Shown: in pieces, positions 4,984 through 6,881 of the stretch
Position numbering within the stretch: the first letter of the stretch is position 1
How the letters are laid out: each line of letters begins with the position of its first letter
Source: CAZILN01 sp964540005
GTDB taxonomy: Bacteria; Bacteroidota; Bacteroidia; Bacteroidales; SM23-62
Direction: 5' to 3'
Length of the DNA stretch: 6,881 nucleotides
Assembly (NCBI GenBank): GCA_964540005.1
Contig: CAZILN010000262.1
Span: forward strand, 1 to 6,881
Notes under the pieces: generated by a model
What the model saw: the letters and a program-made list of their open reading frames with translations, nothing else
Told to the model about the DNA's origin: nothing
Database searches by the model: none
Program-made: the position numbers and the translations under genes

Positions 4984-6881
4984 ATGAAACCACTGCTGGT
5001 AATCCTGATATCATTCCTGTTTTACAAGCTTACCGCCCAGCCAGTGCAGTTGAGCGGAAAGGTTACGAACAGCAAGGATATTCCCCTGTTTGCCGTAAAT
5101 GTATATGTAAATTCTACCAGGACCGGGACTATCACTGATGCGAAAGGTATGTTTTCACTGAAACTGGACCGGGAATTCATAGAAAGAGATAGCCTGGTAT
5201 TTTCTTTCATAGGTTTTCAAAAACAAAAAATTGCCCTGAAGGATCTTATCATCCAGGATCCACTGCTTATTGTTCTGTCTGATGAACCACAAAGCCTGGG
5301 GGAGATAACAATTAATGCAAAAAAAAGCATAGCCAAAGAGTTCTCTCTGACGCAAATGACCAGAGTGGAGATCTATCTTAATCCGAATGCTGCCGCTGAC
5401 CCACTCAAGGCAATCACAATATTGCCCTCGTCCACTAATATGGATGAAACGGCAAATGTTGAATTACGCGGCAGCAGCTCTGAACGTTCACGGGTATATA
5501 TTAATGATGTTCCCATTTATAACCCGGTGAAGAATTCGCAGATAACCGGAATAGGGTTTTTCAGTTTGTTCAATACGGAGATCATTGAAAACCAATTGGT
5601 CTATGCAAGCAATCCTCCCTTAATTTTCGGGAATTCCAGTGCCGGGATAGTGGAATTGAAAACCCGCGATGAAATTGAAGCTGATAACATACAGTTATCC
5701 GTGTCGCTGGCCAGTGCCGGCCTGCTGGTAAACCATAAATTCCGGGAAAAGGGATTTATACAGCTTTACGGGAACCACCAGTTCTCCAGTGCATTAAAGA
5801 TCATAAACAAAGGCAGGCTGAATAAGATAAACGGATTCAGCTCTGATGATTTTGGAGTAAACCAGCATTACACCATTGGTAATAATTCTACCCTTAATAT
5901 ATACTCCTATCTTATAAAGGAAACATCCGATGTATCACTGAATCTTTTTACTGCCGAGGATAACATGCTTGCCCGCAGGGTAAGGAATTTTAATGTGATC
6001 AACTACAGGTTTCTTAAAAACAGTAAACTGCTAACGGTAAACCTTGGAACGGACCTGAGTATATCAGATTATTCCTTTGGTAATCTTAAGGCCAATACTG
6101 CCGTGCGGTCAGTGTACCATTCGATCAACTATAAGAAGTATGTTTCTGAAAAGATATCGATCCAGACAGGGATCACCGGTGAATACCTGGGATATGAATC
6201 TGATGAGCAGCAGCCGGTATATTACTATGCTTTATCAGCTAACTCACCCTCCTATGATACTGTTTATACCAATCTCAAGTACTCACCGGAGGTATATGGC
6301 TACCTGCGCTATAAACCACTGCATAAACTGGTCCTTGGGGTAGGAATCAGGAAAAGGATCAATCTTTCCGGCAGACCTGCCTGTCAGATAAATGTGCATT
6401 ACTCCTTCAATGAGAATAATTCATTCTTGCTGGCTGCAGGCCGTTATCAAAGTATTTCAAGACCCGGTTATTATTATAAATCCTTCAGGGAGCTTGCAAG
6501 TGACCAGTTTGCTATTGAATACACCAATATAAATGAACTGCAAACGATCCAGCTTGCCGCATTCTTCAAGAAGGAATACGATGAGATTTTCGGGAAAAAA
6601 TCTTTGAAGGGATTTGAGCTAATGTATGAGAAATACCTGACAAAAAGCATTAAAATACAGGCATCAAACACCTACCTGGATTCCGATGAGCTGGTTTATG
6701 AAGAACTACCGGTTGATTCTGATAATTCCTTTAGCTATTTCATCAGGATGTCCATTAACTACATGAGTTTAAAATACTTCAACATTGGCCTTAGCTGTTT
6801 ATTCAGGCCCGGAAAGCATTACACACCCATCGCATCTGCAGATTTTAATGAATACCTTGGATTTTATGAGCCGGTATACAG
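4984..6881 (+). CDS. TonB-dependent outer-membrane receptor with N-terminal CarboxypepD_reg-like domain (3' end missing)
   Basis: The frame is open for 632 codons and runs out of the window. The ATG at 4984 follows an AAGGA-like site (AAGGAA, 4973-4978) and opens a signal peptide (MKPLLVILISFLFYKLTAQ). About residues 21-105 form a carboxypeptidase-regulatory-like beta domain (LSGKVTNSKDIPLFAVNVYV, then TGTITDAKGMFSL, ending LLIVLSDEPQSLGEITI), typical of Bacteroidota receptors. The plug (about 105-225) contains ADPLKAITILPSSTNMDETA, RGSSSERSRVYINDVPIYNP (162-181) and FGNSSAGIVEL. After that come alternating aromatic-rich strands of the 22-strand barrel, of which roughly the first half to two thirds is present. 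Receptors of this class import bulky nutrients through the outer membrane with energy from TonB/ExbBD. No SusD partner lies upstream; a TPR protein takes that position. The substrate is unknown. Confidence 0.9.
   Translation, partial: MKPLLVILISFLFYKLTAQPVQLSGKVTNSKDIPLFAVNVYVNSTRTGTITDAKGMFSLKLDREFIERDSLVFSFIGFQKQKIALKDLIIQDPLLIVLSDEPQSLGEITINAKKSIAKEFSLTQMTRVEIYLNPNAAADPLKAITILPSSTNMDETANVELRGSSSERSRVYINDVPIYNPVKNSQITGIGFFSLFNTEIIENQLVYASNPPLIFGNSSAGIVELKTRDEIEADNIQLSVSLASAGLLVNHKFREKGFIQLYGNHQFSSALKIINKGRLNKINGFSSDDFGVNQHYTIGNNSTLNIYSYLIKETSDVSLNLFTAEDNMLARRVRNFNVINYRFLKNSKLLTVNLGTDLSISDYSFGNLKANTAVRSVYHSINYKKYVSEKISIQTGITGEYLGYESDEQQPVYYYALSANSPSYDTVYTNLKYSPEVYGYLRYKPLHKLVLGVGIRKRINLSGRPACQINVHYSFNENNSFLLAAGRYQSISRPGYYYKSFRELASDQFAIEYTNINELQTIQLAAFFKKEYDEIFGKKSLKGFELMYEKYLTKSIKIQASNTYLDSDELVYEELPVDSDNSFSYFIRMSINYMSLKYFNIGLSCLFRPGKHYTPIASADFNEYLGFYEPVY

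Noticed and set aside
5022..6671. Several short open frames inside the receptor gene region
   Set aside because: The receptor frame is open throughout with signal peptide, regulatory-like domain, plug and barrel; the others are shadows.
1..6881. CRISPR arrays, rRNA genes and riboswitches
   Set aside because: No regularly spaced direct repeats, conserved rRNA words or long structured leaders were seen.

Overview
The window looks chromosomal and comes from a member of the Bacteroidota. Several features support this: -7 boxes of the TAnnTTTG type ahead of genes, AT-rich leaders with hardly any Shine-Dalgarno sequence, tRNA genes without an encoded CCA end, and a carboxypeptidase-regulatory-like/TonB-dependent receptor gene at the right edge. 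I cannot name the genus.

Left part (1-2100) is an accessory hotspot between two tRNA sites. The first 223 bases are the start of a leftward tyrosine-recombinase (integrase) gene. About 160 bp upstream of it lies the 3' part of a tRNA-Pro(UGG) gene (384-430), followed by a rho-independent terminator that no longer has a full tRNA in front of it. This is what one end (att) of a tRNA-integrated element looks like, with the element extending left out of the window and an intact tRNA-Pro expected at its far end. To the right is a leftward XRE repressor/ImmA-type metallopeptidase pair with overlapping genes. The peptidase gene carries two single-base frameshifts. The pair's promoter sits inside a palindrome, which suggests self-repression. 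Behind it is a 5'-truncated IS6-family transposase whose surviving right terminal repeat abuts the terminator of an intact tRNA-Arg(UCU).

Middle (2101-3111): a leftward gene for a soluble alpha/alpha-toroid protein related to the squalene/terpene cyclase fold, with QW-like motifs but without the DxDD catalytic motif of squalene-hopene cyclases.

Right part (3130-6881): four rightward genes in two transcription blocks. The first block encodes a multi-pass membrane protein of unknown function and a small winged-helix regulator. The second encodes a secreted TPR-type protein and a TonB-dependent outer-membrane receptor (cut by the window end). The two promoter regions share an almost identical palindrome, TTTATA-N-TATAAA, so the small regulator probably controls its own block and the receptor block together. 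I read this as a self-contained, regulated envelope/uptake module with an unknown substrate. It is the most interesting candidate for an undescribed system here.
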